From NCBI RefSeq assembly GCF_041381155.1, contig NC_091134.1, positions 2,352,001 through 2,416,000 of the forward strand: a DNA stretch of 64,000 nucleotides. The letters run 5' to 3'. The position numbers and the translations under genes were made by a program. The stretch's first letter is position 1, and every line of letters starts with the position of its first letter. Below the pieces are notes generated by a model. That model did no database searches. It saw nothing but the letters and a program-made list of their open reading frames with translations, and was not told the origin of the DNA. This stretch comes from Argopecten irradians. Taxonomy: Eukaryota; Mollusca; Bivalvia; Pectinida; Pectinidae. Of the stretch, positions 13,901 to 21,934 are shown one piece after another.

Positions 13901-16900
13901 TGGCTCCATTGCCAGGTACTATGTGGGTATGTGTGGGGATGGAGCCAATGACTGTGGAGCCCTGAAGACAGCTCATGCCGGTATATCCCTGTCAGAGGCC
14001 GAGGCATCTGTCGCGTCTCCCTTCACGTCGAAAACACCCAATATCGAATGTGTTCCTACCCTTATCAGGTAAAACGTATGTTAATATCTGCGGTGCTTCA
14101 TATTATTAATATCTCTTTTACAATTTCACTGTATGTTTATATGGCTACATATCCTGAATAATATTTTTGATAGTTTTAAACTAAAAAAAATGAAATAATT
14201 CTTTTTTCTCATTTTGCAGAGAAGGGAGGGCAGCCTTAGTGACATCATTCGGTATATTCAAGTTCATGGCCTGCTACAGTCTTACTGAATTTACGTCCAT
14301 GTGTATCCTCTATTGGGTAAATGGATTTTTATATTTAACTATTAGTAGAATGAGTTTTAAAATAACGATGATATTCCAAGTTCCTTGATTTACAATGAGA
14401 TTGGGAAATAACTTTGGTGGTATGGATCTGTAGGGCATTTCGATTTGTTTTTGATATCGATGACTTACAGAGGCAATAATGTAAGATAAATTAACGCAAT
14501 TTATATTATTACATTTATACTTTCTGTTGAATTATTAGAGTAAATTGATTGATCAGTTATTTTGAAAAAAGTTTTTAACTATTATTTTTCTTATCTATAG
14601 CAAGTTTTTATGATGTCAACGGCAATTTTGATTTGCTACCTGTATTACACAAAACAATAAAGATACAACGAACAATAAATTATGTTACGAATGGGACGGA
14701 CGTTTTAATGAACTAAGAATTAAAATGCTGAATTTAATCACGTGTAACATATCATTAAATTTATTACCTCATGAGATGCTACAATTACAAATACATTGAA
14801 AATATTACACACCAACTCTCTCGTTTTTTTTTCTCGCGAATTTCACGATTAAAATTTGGTAGCAGCGAAAGACAGTTGATGTACATGTATAGTATATCAT
14901 GCTCGTTCTATTGTGTTTCAGGCATCTCAGAACATGTCCGATTTTGAGTTCCTTTATGTGGATATGTTTTTATTGACCACTTTAGCTGTTACATGTAAGT
15001 AGTAAAGAGTATTTTTTTAAACAGAAAGATTTGTTCCAGTACTCTTTTGCCAATTAATAAAATTCGATACAGACTGTTTTCCCTGTTATGTATTCACCAT
15101 GTATCTCTAAATCACAGCTACAACACTGCCTCAGTGCAAAACTATAATTTATTGTTTAGAGTGAATACATATTACCTATTTCGATATGTTTCATTGATGT
15201 AATGTACATGTAATCTTAATACTTCTACATTTGCGATCGTGTTTCAATCTAAATAATTAACACCTAGTACAAACCAACTTTCCTTTGCAGTTTTCATCTT
15301 AAAATAAGTTTGATATAATAAGATTTGTTTTCTCGGATTTTTTTATAGTTGAATGAAAATGTCTTCCAATAAAAACGATATTTAGAATAAATCTTAGGTA
15401 TAAACATTCGCGAAACAACTGTGAAATCCGCGAAAGTAAATCGCGGCCAAAAGAAATTTGGTATACAGTATATAATTATGGGTCATGCCTTCTTTCCTAC
15501 GATTCTGTTGTAGTCGGCAGAACCTCTGGGTACGATTACCTTGTGAAGAAGCCACCAATTATAAATCTATTCAGCGTCGGTCCGGTGTTGTCATTGTTAA
15601 CCCTAGTGAGCGTACAAATCTGCTTCCAAGTCTTCTGTTTCCTCCATGTCCAAAAACAAAATTGGTGGGTATTTTACAAATTATAAACAATAAAGTTACA
15701 CGGAAATAGAAAAATAAGAACCGCGTCTGATTTCTTGGTTCTGATCCATAATAGGTGGGCTTGAACTGTTTTTGAATGGCTTTTTTATAATAACAATAGT
15801 AATTTATGCAAGAAAACAAACCGTAAAATTGAATTGTAATTCCTATCGAAATGAAGTATGTTTCACATAGAAAGGTTTCGTTGTACATTTACTTGAATAA
15901 TATGACGTACCACAACAATGCAAAAAACTGTTATTTGCCTTCAGTAATGTATTGAAAACCATCATGTTTGATAAATCTGCTGTAAAAATCATTCAAATGG
16001 ACTGGCAAACATTTATGATGACTTATCAGCATTAGGTACAACACAGAATGTTTGCATTGTAAAATGCTTGGTTTTCATGTCTAATATATGTTAAAATAGA
16101 AATATACATGCAAAAATATGTTAAGATAGAACCATACATGACTAAAGATGTTTAGATAGAAACAAACATTCAGAAATCACTTTAGAAGTAAGAATTCCAC
16201 CGCAAAAATGTCACATGAAATTGTAGACCACAACTTGGGTTTATGGTCTGACCTTAGGTACTCATTTCAATGCACTCTAGATGTAAATATGATAATTTCT
16301 GGCACTATATGTGTACGTCTAAGTGTTAAAATTCTCAAAATGTTGGTAATTTCTGTTGCTGAAAAAAATAATATTTAAACATCATCTTGATTCGAGAGTA
16401 TGTCAATTATGGCACATATAACGTTAATATAGTATTATGTGGAAGTAAAATATTCCGGCTGATAAAACTCTTATAATCCAATCTTGACGTAAACACGCGG
16501 AAAGTAGGAAATCCCCGTTTTTGTTAAAACGATAACTAGAAATAAACATAAAAGTGACGAACAGTGGATGTTTTGTATTGTTTAATGTTCATTTTGTACC
16601 TGTCAAGGTCACTGATGACATCAGACAATCAGATGACAGGTCAAGTGAATACACCATTACTCACGTAGGACGCCTTCTCGGTAACCTTGACAAACCATTA
16701 AGTGTTATTCAAATGTCAATATGATCCTACCACAATCTTTCTTCTTGAGCGTTTGAAAAAAAAACCCATAACATGCATCTTGGTAAAGATGTATTGTTTA
16801 TTGATAAATGGAAAATTATATCATAAAGAAACTAGAGAAAGAAAGTTAACTGCCGAGAACCAATCTCATTTAAACACAAATGAAACCCTCTTTATTACAC

Positions 16901-19900
16901 ACCAAATAGAAGACAAATAATTACACAGCGAAAAATAAATCCTCATTATTACATATTGGAAAATAAATTCTTATTATTACATACCGGAAAATAAATTCTC
17001 ATTATTACACACTGGAAAATAAATTCTTATTATTACACACCAGAAAATAAATTCTTATTACATACCGGAAAATAAATTCTTATTACATACCGGAAAATAA
17101 ATTCTTATTATTATACACCGGAAAATAAATCCTTATTACATACCGGAAAATAAATTCTTATTATTACATACCGAAAAAGAAATCGTCTATTAAATACCAA
17201 AAAAGAGTTCCTTAATATTATGCACCAAACAAAAAAACTCATTATTACATACCGGAAAATAAATATTTGTTATTACACAACGAAAAATAAATCATCATAA
17301 TTACACATCGGAAAAGAAATCCTCTTTATTAAATACCGAAAATAAAATCCTTATTATTAAACAACGAATGATTACACACCAAAAAGTAAATAATCATTTT
17401 TACTTACCGAAAAAACTCTCATTAATTCACACCGAAAAAAAACCTTCTTCATCATTACACACCAAACAATTAATCCTCATCGTTACCACTGGAAAGTAAA
17501 TCCTCATTATTAAATCCCAAATATAAAAACCCTCCTTATTACACACCGAAAAGTAAATTCTCATTATTATATAGCAAAAGTTCTATCCTCATTATTACAC
17601 ATCAGAACAAAAATCCTCTTTATTACACACCGAATGCTAAATCCTTATTATCACATGCCCAAAAAAAATCCTTTTTATTACTTATCAAAAAAATCTCATT
17701 AATTCATACAGAAATAAAACTTCATCATTACGCACCGAACAATAAATCCTCATTATTACCACAAAAAAGTTCGCATGATTTCACACCGAAAAATAAATCC
17801 CCAATTTTTATACAGCAAAAATGCAATCCTCATTATAACACCCCAAATAGAAATTCCCATTTTTACACACAGAACAATTAAATCCTCATTATTACTAACC
17901 GAACAATAAATCCTCATTATAACTAACCGAACAATAAATTATTACTAACCGAACAATAAATTCCCATTATTACACACAGAACAATTAAATCTTCATTATT
18001 ACACACAGAACAATTTAATCTTCTTTGTTACACACCGAAAAAGAAATCCTTACTATTTACAGCGTATGCTCATCCTGCGGTTACACATTTCTATTGTTCA
18101 CATACTGTCAGAAATATTAATTAAACAATTAATGTTCTAAGAATAGACGTAAAACTAAGGACAAGAACCGAAAACGTATGTATTATTAAAATTGTTGTTA
18201 GACAGAAACGCCATTTTCAGACCACACTCGGGCATTTTCTTTTACTATATTTGGAAAATTGAAGTATATAATATGATTTATAAATACACGTTCATAGCTG
18301 AAAGGTCAATTAGTCTAATCTGTCTTATTTCTGTTTTCATGAAATGACATTTGTGCGATGACCAAAGCACTGTAAAACATCCTTACGTAATATGAATAAA
18401 CCTTTGTTAATTGTCAAGTCTAATATTGTAAGTAAATGAAGTACTGTAGTAAACTCCTAACAATTACTTAGTACACTAAACATAATTACCTGAACATTAA
18501 TTCGGATTTGTTGACACATATATTAAGTATATTATCTATACTTACCCTAGCAATTAAATCTTACATACCGCTAAGTTGATGCGATAATAAGTTAGCCGCT
18601 TATGACAGTTAATTAATTTAGAACGTCTTATTGTAAACAACATCTTACCGTGTTTCTCTGACTTAGGGGACCTCGGTAACATACTGATTCGTTTACTGTT
18701 CGTATTGCAAAATTAATTTAAATAAAGAAAGACAAGGTAATAATGCACATTTTAGGGTTTAATCGAATCAAAGTTATTTTAAAATTCGGCATCTGACCAC
18801 TTACGCACTTACGGACTTACGGATATTTGTTAAATTGTTTAGCTTGTCTAAGCCTTAAACATTATCTTTGGCTTTAACACTTTTGTCTTTATATTTTTCA
18901 AAAGGTCGGTTCCATTTGAATGTTACCTTATTTAAATTTCCTATTCTCATTTCATTATAGCATATATTACAATCTCCTAAATAACGTTACATGGCTCAAA
19001 CGCTAAAACAGATATACAGTGATTACCTGAGTTATCCTGGACGTTTTATCAAATTAACACTGAAGTAATGTTATATGTATACCTAGGAGTTATAGACATT
19101 AATATTCCTTATATAAACGCTATTAGTGCACCGACACACCACAGATGGGGTCTGTCTCGTCAGCAAAAACTGAAGATTAATTTAATGTATGACAAATATC
19201 ATAACACAATGGCGTTGGCATTTACAGTAGTTAGGGTGTGTAACAGAATTATAAAACCTTGCCAGCATTTAAGGTAAAGGTACTAAAGCTGTACTTTTAT
19301 CGTACCACAGGTGAACAAATCGTCATAGAAACAAATAAAAAAGCAAACTCAAACTACGGGACAGTTCATTTTTGTACTTTCGCTTTTAGGACAAAAGGAA
19401 AGATCTGAAACAGACTTCTAATGATGGGCTCATCATAAATTGCTTTTTAAATAATCATAAAAGAATGTTGTAAGTTGTAACCACATAAAAATGGAAAGGT
19501 ATTAGCCCAAATATTGTTTCCTAAGTGTTATTTAAGAGTGTAACAATTTTTCAGGAGTGTGACATAACGCGTCTACATACTTTTCACATTACATAGCCAA
19601 GAAGGACGATGTTGCTTGTCCTTTGAATAAAGTAAACTACATATGTACTATCTTCACGAGATAAAGCCTTTTCGCGTTATCTCGAACACGAATTCAAATG
19701 TTTCCCGAATAACGAATTTACGTAATTACAAATATTTTGAGAATAACAAGAAGACGCGGAATATTCTCTACGTGTTTAAGCAGTTCAGCCTTGTAGTTGG
19801 ATATATCGTACACAGGTAGTGATAGTTTTGGTTAAAACTGCCCTAATGATTGTGTCGACAGGAATTGACCATTGTTGTTTCATAAGTATAGAGTATGACC

Positions 19901-21869
19901 TTTATGAACTTACACCTTATGATAGTAGTACGTAGATAAGTTAATTAGAAGATATACTGTCAGCTATCATGCAAATGTGTATGTTTATTTTCCATTTGAC
20001 CTAAATGGTAGTTTTGCAATTCTAATATTACCTACAATGATAAGCATTTTGATAGAATAATTAAAAGTTATTATCGAAATGACAAGATAATTTCGCATAT
20101 GATGGAGGATAAATGTTTGGAATTTCTTAGGTACGTGCCGTTGGTGAGTCGGTGGGAGTATGACTATATCAGCTACCAGAACAATGCTGTATACCTGATG
20201 TCATGTTACCAGTACATTGTCCTCGCCATAGCTCTATCTAAGGGAGAACCATATCGCAGATCTATATTTACAAACCGTAAGTCAATCATTTTCAAACTCA
20301 AAAATGATGATATAAAAATATCCAATTTTGCCAAATTATCATTGGAATGCAGCTTGAAATAAAAAAAATGCAAAAAGGCGAAATAGTTTTTATTTAGTTA
20401 GTTAACTCTTCTAGTTCAGTAATTTGAATATATGTCAAGGAGTTAATCCTTTTATAAGATTATGATAAAGCAGTACTTATTTAGACACTTGGTCTGTATC
20501 TGTTTTAACTGAGCTCATTGATTTATATCAAATATATTATATTCGTTAGAACGACTGACTCTCTTGATCCAACGTTAATCATATAATAAATAAAAAATGT
20601 TTAATATAATTATTCGCGCTGCGATGTTTTTAAACACAGTTTTGTCAAAAATAACCATACTTACCTTTTACTTTGTTGCTATATTTTGGCCAGTCATTAA
20701 TTAACAACACCGACTATACCGACACCTGTCTTATCCGATACATTTACTCGGTCCTACAGAGTGTCGGTAAAGACAGGATTCACTGTACGATTCTACAAGC
20801 TTACTTAGCAGATAATGTCAAAACCATGCTATTTCCCAATCCAGGTCTGTTTGTGTTGAACATACTAACGTGCACCATAGTAACGATTTGGCTAACTATG
20901 TATCCGGGAGAAGGAGCCATGACGTTCTTTGAGGTATGTCCGTATCTTTATCTAACAATCTTTAATTTATTTCGCGACAAACCATGTACATCATGTGTTG
21001 ATAGTAAGATAATTACGCAGTATATAAGCGCCTCAAAAGGCAGGGTGATTGAACGATACTCAAGTTTACATATTTACACTTTTCCTCTGCCAAATGTAAG
21101 TACTTTGGTTCTATTAACCGATTCTGGTATATATATGGTAAAATTATTAAGGGATGAAATATGACCATGTCTTTAAAGCCGTTACGGGATAAGGTTTATA
21201 TGACTGGTTACGTATTTCCAGTTGAAGCCGTTCCCGTCTATCCCATACCGACTAATGTATGTCGGCCTGGCCATTATGGATTTCTGCATTTGTGTTACGC
21301 TGGAGGTAAATATGATCTCAGAAAGAAAACAAATATTTTATACATTTGTATCGAGCTACAACACGATAATTTCAGGTATTCAGATATTGTTGGTATCAAT
21401 ATAAGATAAACGACACTGAGATTCCTGCAATATTGTTTTAGGACATCAACTGCTAGGAATTAAATGTAAATCTTTGATCACCTGATCTAAACACTCCAAC
21501 AGAACACCTGGATCTGTTATCGTTTTACATTTTTGAGGAATCTTAACAAAATAAAAAAAGTCTGGTAAAAACATTGTTTTATTTCAGGATTACGTCCTCA
21601 GTCAGACGCTTATCAGCTATAAACTTCAGGAGAAGATAGAAGACTGTCTGATTGGCTCTCGTCATACTTACGATTTATTGGAGGAGGAAATGCTGCATGA
21701 CGATTGGCCATCTATCAGTCACCAACAGCCAGTCAAATTATCTTGTACTCAGACTAAACTATCATCTTCGCAAATAATGCGTTTTGATACAAATATGACA
21801 ATACAGAGTGAAATAGACGGACAAGACAACGTCCAGGACTATGTTATTAATTCTAATGTCAGATGTTGA
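685..21869 (+). CDS. ATP13A: P5B-type transport ATPase (ATP13A2/3-like), 5'-incomplete
   Basis: P5B ATPases are membrane pumps of late endosomes, lysosomes or the recycling pathway; ATP13A2/3 move polyamines. I joined 25 exons in consistent phase (listed separately), giving about 1042 residues to a stop at 21867-21869. Seen in order: helices M1-M2, an actuator domain with the TGES motif split over two exons, helix M4, the phosphorylation motif DKTGT (split between the exons ending 7355 and starting 8172), the nucleotide-binding KGAPE motif, VTGDN, the hinge [14 protein letters not shown], then M5-M10 and a short cytosolic tail. The M4 signature reads PAALP where relatives have PPALP. The start codon and N-terminal helix are not visible and probably lie left of the window. 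Introns are rich in MITEs and tandem arrays. A poly(A) signal follows at 21929. The family call is firm. ATP13A3 versus ATP13A2 orthology is not settled. Confidence 0.95.
764..934. mobile_element. MITE with about 35-bp terminal inverted repeats (family 1, copy A)
   Basis: The left end 'tttgcatattacag' continues to 'cccttgcgggta'. It is matched in inverse by 'tacccgcaaggg' leading to 'gtaatatgcaaa' at the right end. The interior holds several TGACGT/ACGTCA motifs. It is about 171 bp and non-coding, and a related copy lies at about 43280-43436. No clear target-site duplication was seen. Confidence 0.75.
1154..1228 (+). CDS. ATP13A: ATPase exon 2
   Basis: Encodes [18 protein letters not shown] and the following charged residues, aligning with the P5B cytosolic segment before M1. 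The acceptor is ttgtag and the donor is gtgag. It ends after two bases of an Arg codon. Confidence 0.85.
1908..2060. repeat. Compound microsatellite (CT)n(CA)n(CAGA)n
   Basis: Pure CT, then CA, then CAGA/GACA runs within an ATPase intron. An A-rich run follows at about 2140-2175. Confidence 0.95.
2700..2769 (+). CDS. ATP13A: ATPase exon 3
   Basis: Completes the split Arg and encodes [11 protein letters not shown] and onward, the P5B 'YGVNEI' region. The acceptor is aattgtag and the donor is gtaaac. Confidence 0.9.
2924..3058 (+). CDS. ATP13A: ATPase exon 4 (M1-M2 helices)
   Basis: Forty-five codons beginning [16 protein letters not shown] and ending in YIYQTRK. This matches the conserved 'NPFYVFQ..S..LW' helix pair of P5B ATPases. 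Confidence 0.95.
3242..3406 (-). mobile_element. tRNA-derived SINE, minus strand
   Basis: On the minus strand a box-A-like 'gtggttaatccact' is followed by a perfect box B 'ggttcaacccc'. A conserved body follows with 'cgtgggttt..tccgggca' and 'ttttctcccac', ending near 'gtccgtgccatcg'. It lies inside an ATPase intron. Confidence 0.65.
3565..3631 (+). CDS. ATP13A: ATPase exon 5 (start of actuator domain)
   Basis: Encodes [21 protein letters not shown] placed the acceptor at ctgatacag (3564) because the residues then follow YQTRK as in relatives. An upstream AG at 3480 would insert a family-atypical stretch. Confidence 0.85.
3784..3883. mobile_element. Palindromic insert with 8-bp target-site duplication
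   Basis: An 84-bp near-perfect palindrome (arms 'aacttcgctagccaagggta' and its complement, about 36 bases each, loop about 11) is flanked by direct repeats 'gggccttt' at 3784-3791 and 3876-3883. The 8-bp duplication suggests a hAT-type non-autonomous element (inference). Confidence 0.75.
4144..4275 (+). CDS. ATP13A: ATPase exon 6 (actuator domain)
   Basis: Encodes [29 protein letters not shown] and MLTG. The TGES motif begins here and finishes in the next exon. Both splice sites are canonical. Confidence 0.95.
4444..4828. mobile_element. MITE with TTAA target sites
   Basis: Terminal inverted repeats 'aggcccactacctt' and 'aaggtagtgggcct' are both bounded by TTAA (4444-4447, 4825-4828). The element is about 385 bp and non-coding. 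TTAA duplication is typical of piggyBac-type elements, which is the inferred affinity. Confidence 0.75.
5340..5694. mobile_element. MITE (family 2), left end unclear
   Basis: The right end 'ttggcggtggagctctttaaa' and much of the body resemble the element at 6152-6516, including the 'tttgcgcatccacca' and 'gaacaccaat'-like segments. The left inverted repeat was not found, so the left boundary is approximate. Confidence 0.5.
5910..6071 (+). CDS. ATP13A: ATPase exon 7 (TGES to end of actuator domain)
   Basis: Begins [12 protein letters not shown], continues [16 protein letters not shown], and ends KAIVVRTG. These are hallmark P5B actuator residues. Confidence 0.95.
6152..6516. mobile_element. 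MITE (family 2), complete
   Basis: The left end 'ctttaaagatgctcaaccgc' pairs with the right end 'gcggtggagcatctttaag'. It is about 365 bp and non-coding, in an ATPase intron. A second, less complete member lies 0.5 kb upstream. Confidence 0.7.
6582..6727 (+). CDS. ATP13A: ATPase exon 8 (M3)
   Basis: Encodes [18 protein letters not shown], then a hydrophobic helix [16 protein letters not shown]. Both are conserved in P5B pumps. Confidence 0.95.
7155..7355 (+). CDS. ATP13A: ATPase exon 9 (M4 and start of P domain)
   Basis: Sixty-seven codons. The M4 region reads [18 protein letters not shown], where ATP13A2/3 have VPPALP. It ends FCFDK, so the catalytic Asp of DKTGT is the penultimate codon. 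The donor is immediately followed by a tandem array built on this junction. Confidence 0.95.
7344..7862. repeat. 32-bp tandem array anchored on a splice donor
   Basis: About 15 units of the type 'gataaggtattgaagtaaaa' plus 'ttgattgattta'. Every unit repeats the last six exon bases and the donor (gataag|gtattg) of the exon ending at 7355. The array occupies the first 500 bases of the intron. Confidence 0.9.
8172..8233 (+). CDS. ATP13A: ATPase exon 10 (TGTLTEDGL)
   Basis: Completes the phosphorylation motif as [20 protein letters not shown]. The acceptor is gttacag and the donor is gtaatc. Confidence 0.95.
8725..9500. repeat. Array of about 160-bp units with 'gagttatggccctt' core
   Basis: About five diverged units begin near 'ttaagg.ctc', share 'agagttatggccctt', and end with 'ttcttcaaacttggtaac'. 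A 'ttttttatcccccgatttct' segment precedes them. The same repeat class forms the array at about 62955-63960. It lies in the ATPase intron between 8233 and 9615. Confidence 0.8.
9615..9759 (+). CDS. ATP13A: ATPase exon 11 (N domain)
   Basis: Encodes [28 protein letters not shown] and [13 protein letters not shown], matching the ATP13A 'ATCHSL...GDPLDLKMFEA' segment. Phase is continuous on both sides. Confidence 0.95.
10085..10255. repeat. Cluster of GATATC-centred palindromes
   Basis: Short units of the form 'ttcccgatatcggaaatt' and 'ttctgatatcggaaatt' recur about eight times in alternating orientation. The stretch can fold on itself in many ways. It is intronic and non-coding. Confidence 0.7.
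10310..10396 (+). CDS. ATP13A: ATPase exon 12 (N domain linker)
   Basis: Twenty-nine codons, [15 protein letters not shown] to QLPLSQKAD. This is the variable N-domain segment before 'IVRQF'. It is assigned by phase and position more than by similarity. Confidence 0.85.
10448..10540. repeat. Source copy of a 90-bp duplicated intronic segment
   Basis: The stretch from 'aaagtaacgaacctaatc' to 'aatacgatctacata' recurs almost exactly at 11264-11353, next to the donor of the exon ending at 11250. A more diverged relative of its end lies at about 10725-10765. Confidence 0.9.
10625..10790. repeat. Decayed duplicate of intron 11/exon 12 junction
   Basis: 'atcggatgcactg' and 'attctgttgt' (as near 9967), then 'taattagacctgttt.attt' and 'tctcacaga' (as at the acceptor and start of the exon at 10310), occur in order. 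This looks like a duplicated junction that lost its AG (here 'tttaccgtctcacag'). Confidence 0.6.
11100..11250 (+). CDS. ATP13A: ATPase exon 13 (KGAPE, nucleotide binding)
   Basis: Encodes [18 protein letters not shown] and [13 protein letters not shown], the conserved nucleotide-domain core. The donor gtacga is duplicated 100 bases downstream. Confidence 0.95.
11250..11371. repeat. Donor-bearing 18-nt direct repeats flanking a copied segment
   Basis: 'ggtacgattaaataaagt' occurs at 11250-11267 and again at 11354-11371. Between them lies a near-exact copy of 10448-10540. The first repeat contains the true splice donor and the second is a duplicate donor. Confidence 0.85.
11702..11819 (+). CDS. 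ATP13A: ATPase exon 14
   Basis: Encodes [21 protein letters not shown] and LARKDL, equivalent to 'VP.DF..VL..YT..GFRV.ALA' of P5B pumps. It ends after two bases of an Arg codon. Confidence 0.95.
12230..12354 (+). CDS. ATP13A: ATPase exon 15 (P domain)
   Basis: Encodes [14 protein letters not shown] and DIKTIMVTG, leading into VTGDN across the junction. The acceptor is gtgtag and the donor is gtaaaa. Confidence 0.95.
12512..12725 (+). mobile_element. tRNA-derived SINE (family S, copy 1)
   Basis: Box-A-like 'ggtggccaagtggttaag' and box-B-like 'gggttgtgagttgcc' are followed by 'caggtactgatcgcttgtcg' and 'tggtttttattcctccagca'. The body matches the element at about 55004-55200. It is not a functional tRNA gene because no cloverleaf closes. 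Confidence 0.7.
12779..12921 (+). CDS. ATP13A: ATPase exon 16
   Basis: Begins [17 protein letters not shown] and completes the VTGDN motif. It then runs through the acidic P5B insert. Canonical junctions. Confidence 0.95.
13456..13637 (+). CDS. ATP13A: ATPase exon 17
   Basis: Encodes [19 protein letters not shown] and [23 protein letters not shown](S/A)P.QK is the P-type ATPase signature preceding the hinge. Confidence 0.95.
13872..13936. repeat. Duplicated splice acceptor
   Basis: 'aggtacta.atgggtatgtgt' occurs at about 13871 and again across the true acceptor at 13914. The upstream copy also follows a ctag acceptor. The second copy continues into the GMCGDG coding exon and the first does not. 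Confidence 0.75.
13916..14068 (+). CDS. ATP13A: ATPase exon 18 (hinge motif)
   Basis: Encodes [34 protein letters not shown] and ECVPTLIR. The catalytic GDGxND is intact. Confidence 0.98.
14220..14316 (+). CDS. ATP13A: ATPase exon 19 (M5)
   Basis: [20 protein letters not shown] and [13 protein letters not shown] match P5B helix M5. Confidence 0.95.
14922..14994 (+). CDS. ATP13A: ATPase exon 20 (M6)
   Basis: [20 protein letters not shown], equivalent to 'NLGD.QFL.IDL' of relatives. The donor is gtaagt. Confidence 0.93.
15514..15664 (+). CDS. ATP13A: ATPase exon 21 (M7-M8)
   Basis: [20 protein letters not shown], then two hydrophobic segments and an ending QNW. It matches 'RPP..L.S..V..SL' and 'QPW' of ATP13A proteins. 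A 4.5-kb intron follows. Confidence 0.93.
15665..20130. other. Large ATPase intron with minisatellite
   Basis: Contains no recognisable coding sequence. The section 16000-16450 shares short phrases such as 'attctcaaaatg.tggtaa' with 49215-49245, so a dispersed repeat may lie there. The minisatellite at 16917-18062 is listed separately. Confidence 0.6.
16917..18062. repeat. About 27-bp AT-rich minisatellite, about 40 units
   Basis: Diverged units of the type 'accggaaaataaattcttat' plus 'tattacac' run for about 1.1 kb. Unlike the junction-anchored arrays, this one lies in mid-intron and holds no splice-site copy. Confidence 0.9.
20131..20276 (+). CDS. ATP13A: ATPase exon 22 (M9)
   Basis: Starts by completing the Trp of QNW. 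Encodes [20 protein letters not shown] and [12 protein letters not shown], a P5B hallmark. Confidence 0.97.
20845..20933 (+). CDS. ATP13A: ATPase exon 23
   Basis: Hydrophobic [20 protein letters not shown] then [10 protein letters not shown], at the expected place between M9 and M10. The join follows phase. Confidence 0.9.
21222..21305 (+). CDS. ATP13A: ATPase exon 24 (M10)
   Basis: [20 protein letters not shown] and FCICVTLE correspond to the 'VPY.WR' segment and last helix of ATP13A3. The acceptor is tttccag at 21221. Confidence 0.9.
21588..21869 (+). CDS. ATP13A: ATPase exon 25 (C-terminal tail and stop)
   Basis: Ninety-three codons plus TGA. It starts [16 protein letters not shown] and ends YVINSNVRC. 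It is hydrophilic, with little family similarity, and is attached by phase and the ttatttcag acceptor. Confidence 0.85.
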   Translation, partial: DYVLSQTLISYKLQEKIEDCLIGSRHTYDLLEEEMLHDDWPSISHQQPVKLSCTQTKLSSSQIMRFDTNMTIQSEIDGQDNVQDYVINSNVRC

Positions 21870-21928
21870 CATAAAGAACTAGCTTAGGTATTTTAAAATA
21901 TGTTTAGATATCTCAAAATAGGGAATTG

Positions 21929-21934
21929 AATAAA
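21929..21934 (+). terminator. Poly(A) signal of ATPase gene
   Basis: AATAAA lies 60 bases downstream of the stop codon. It is the first such hexamer. Confidence 0.55.
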
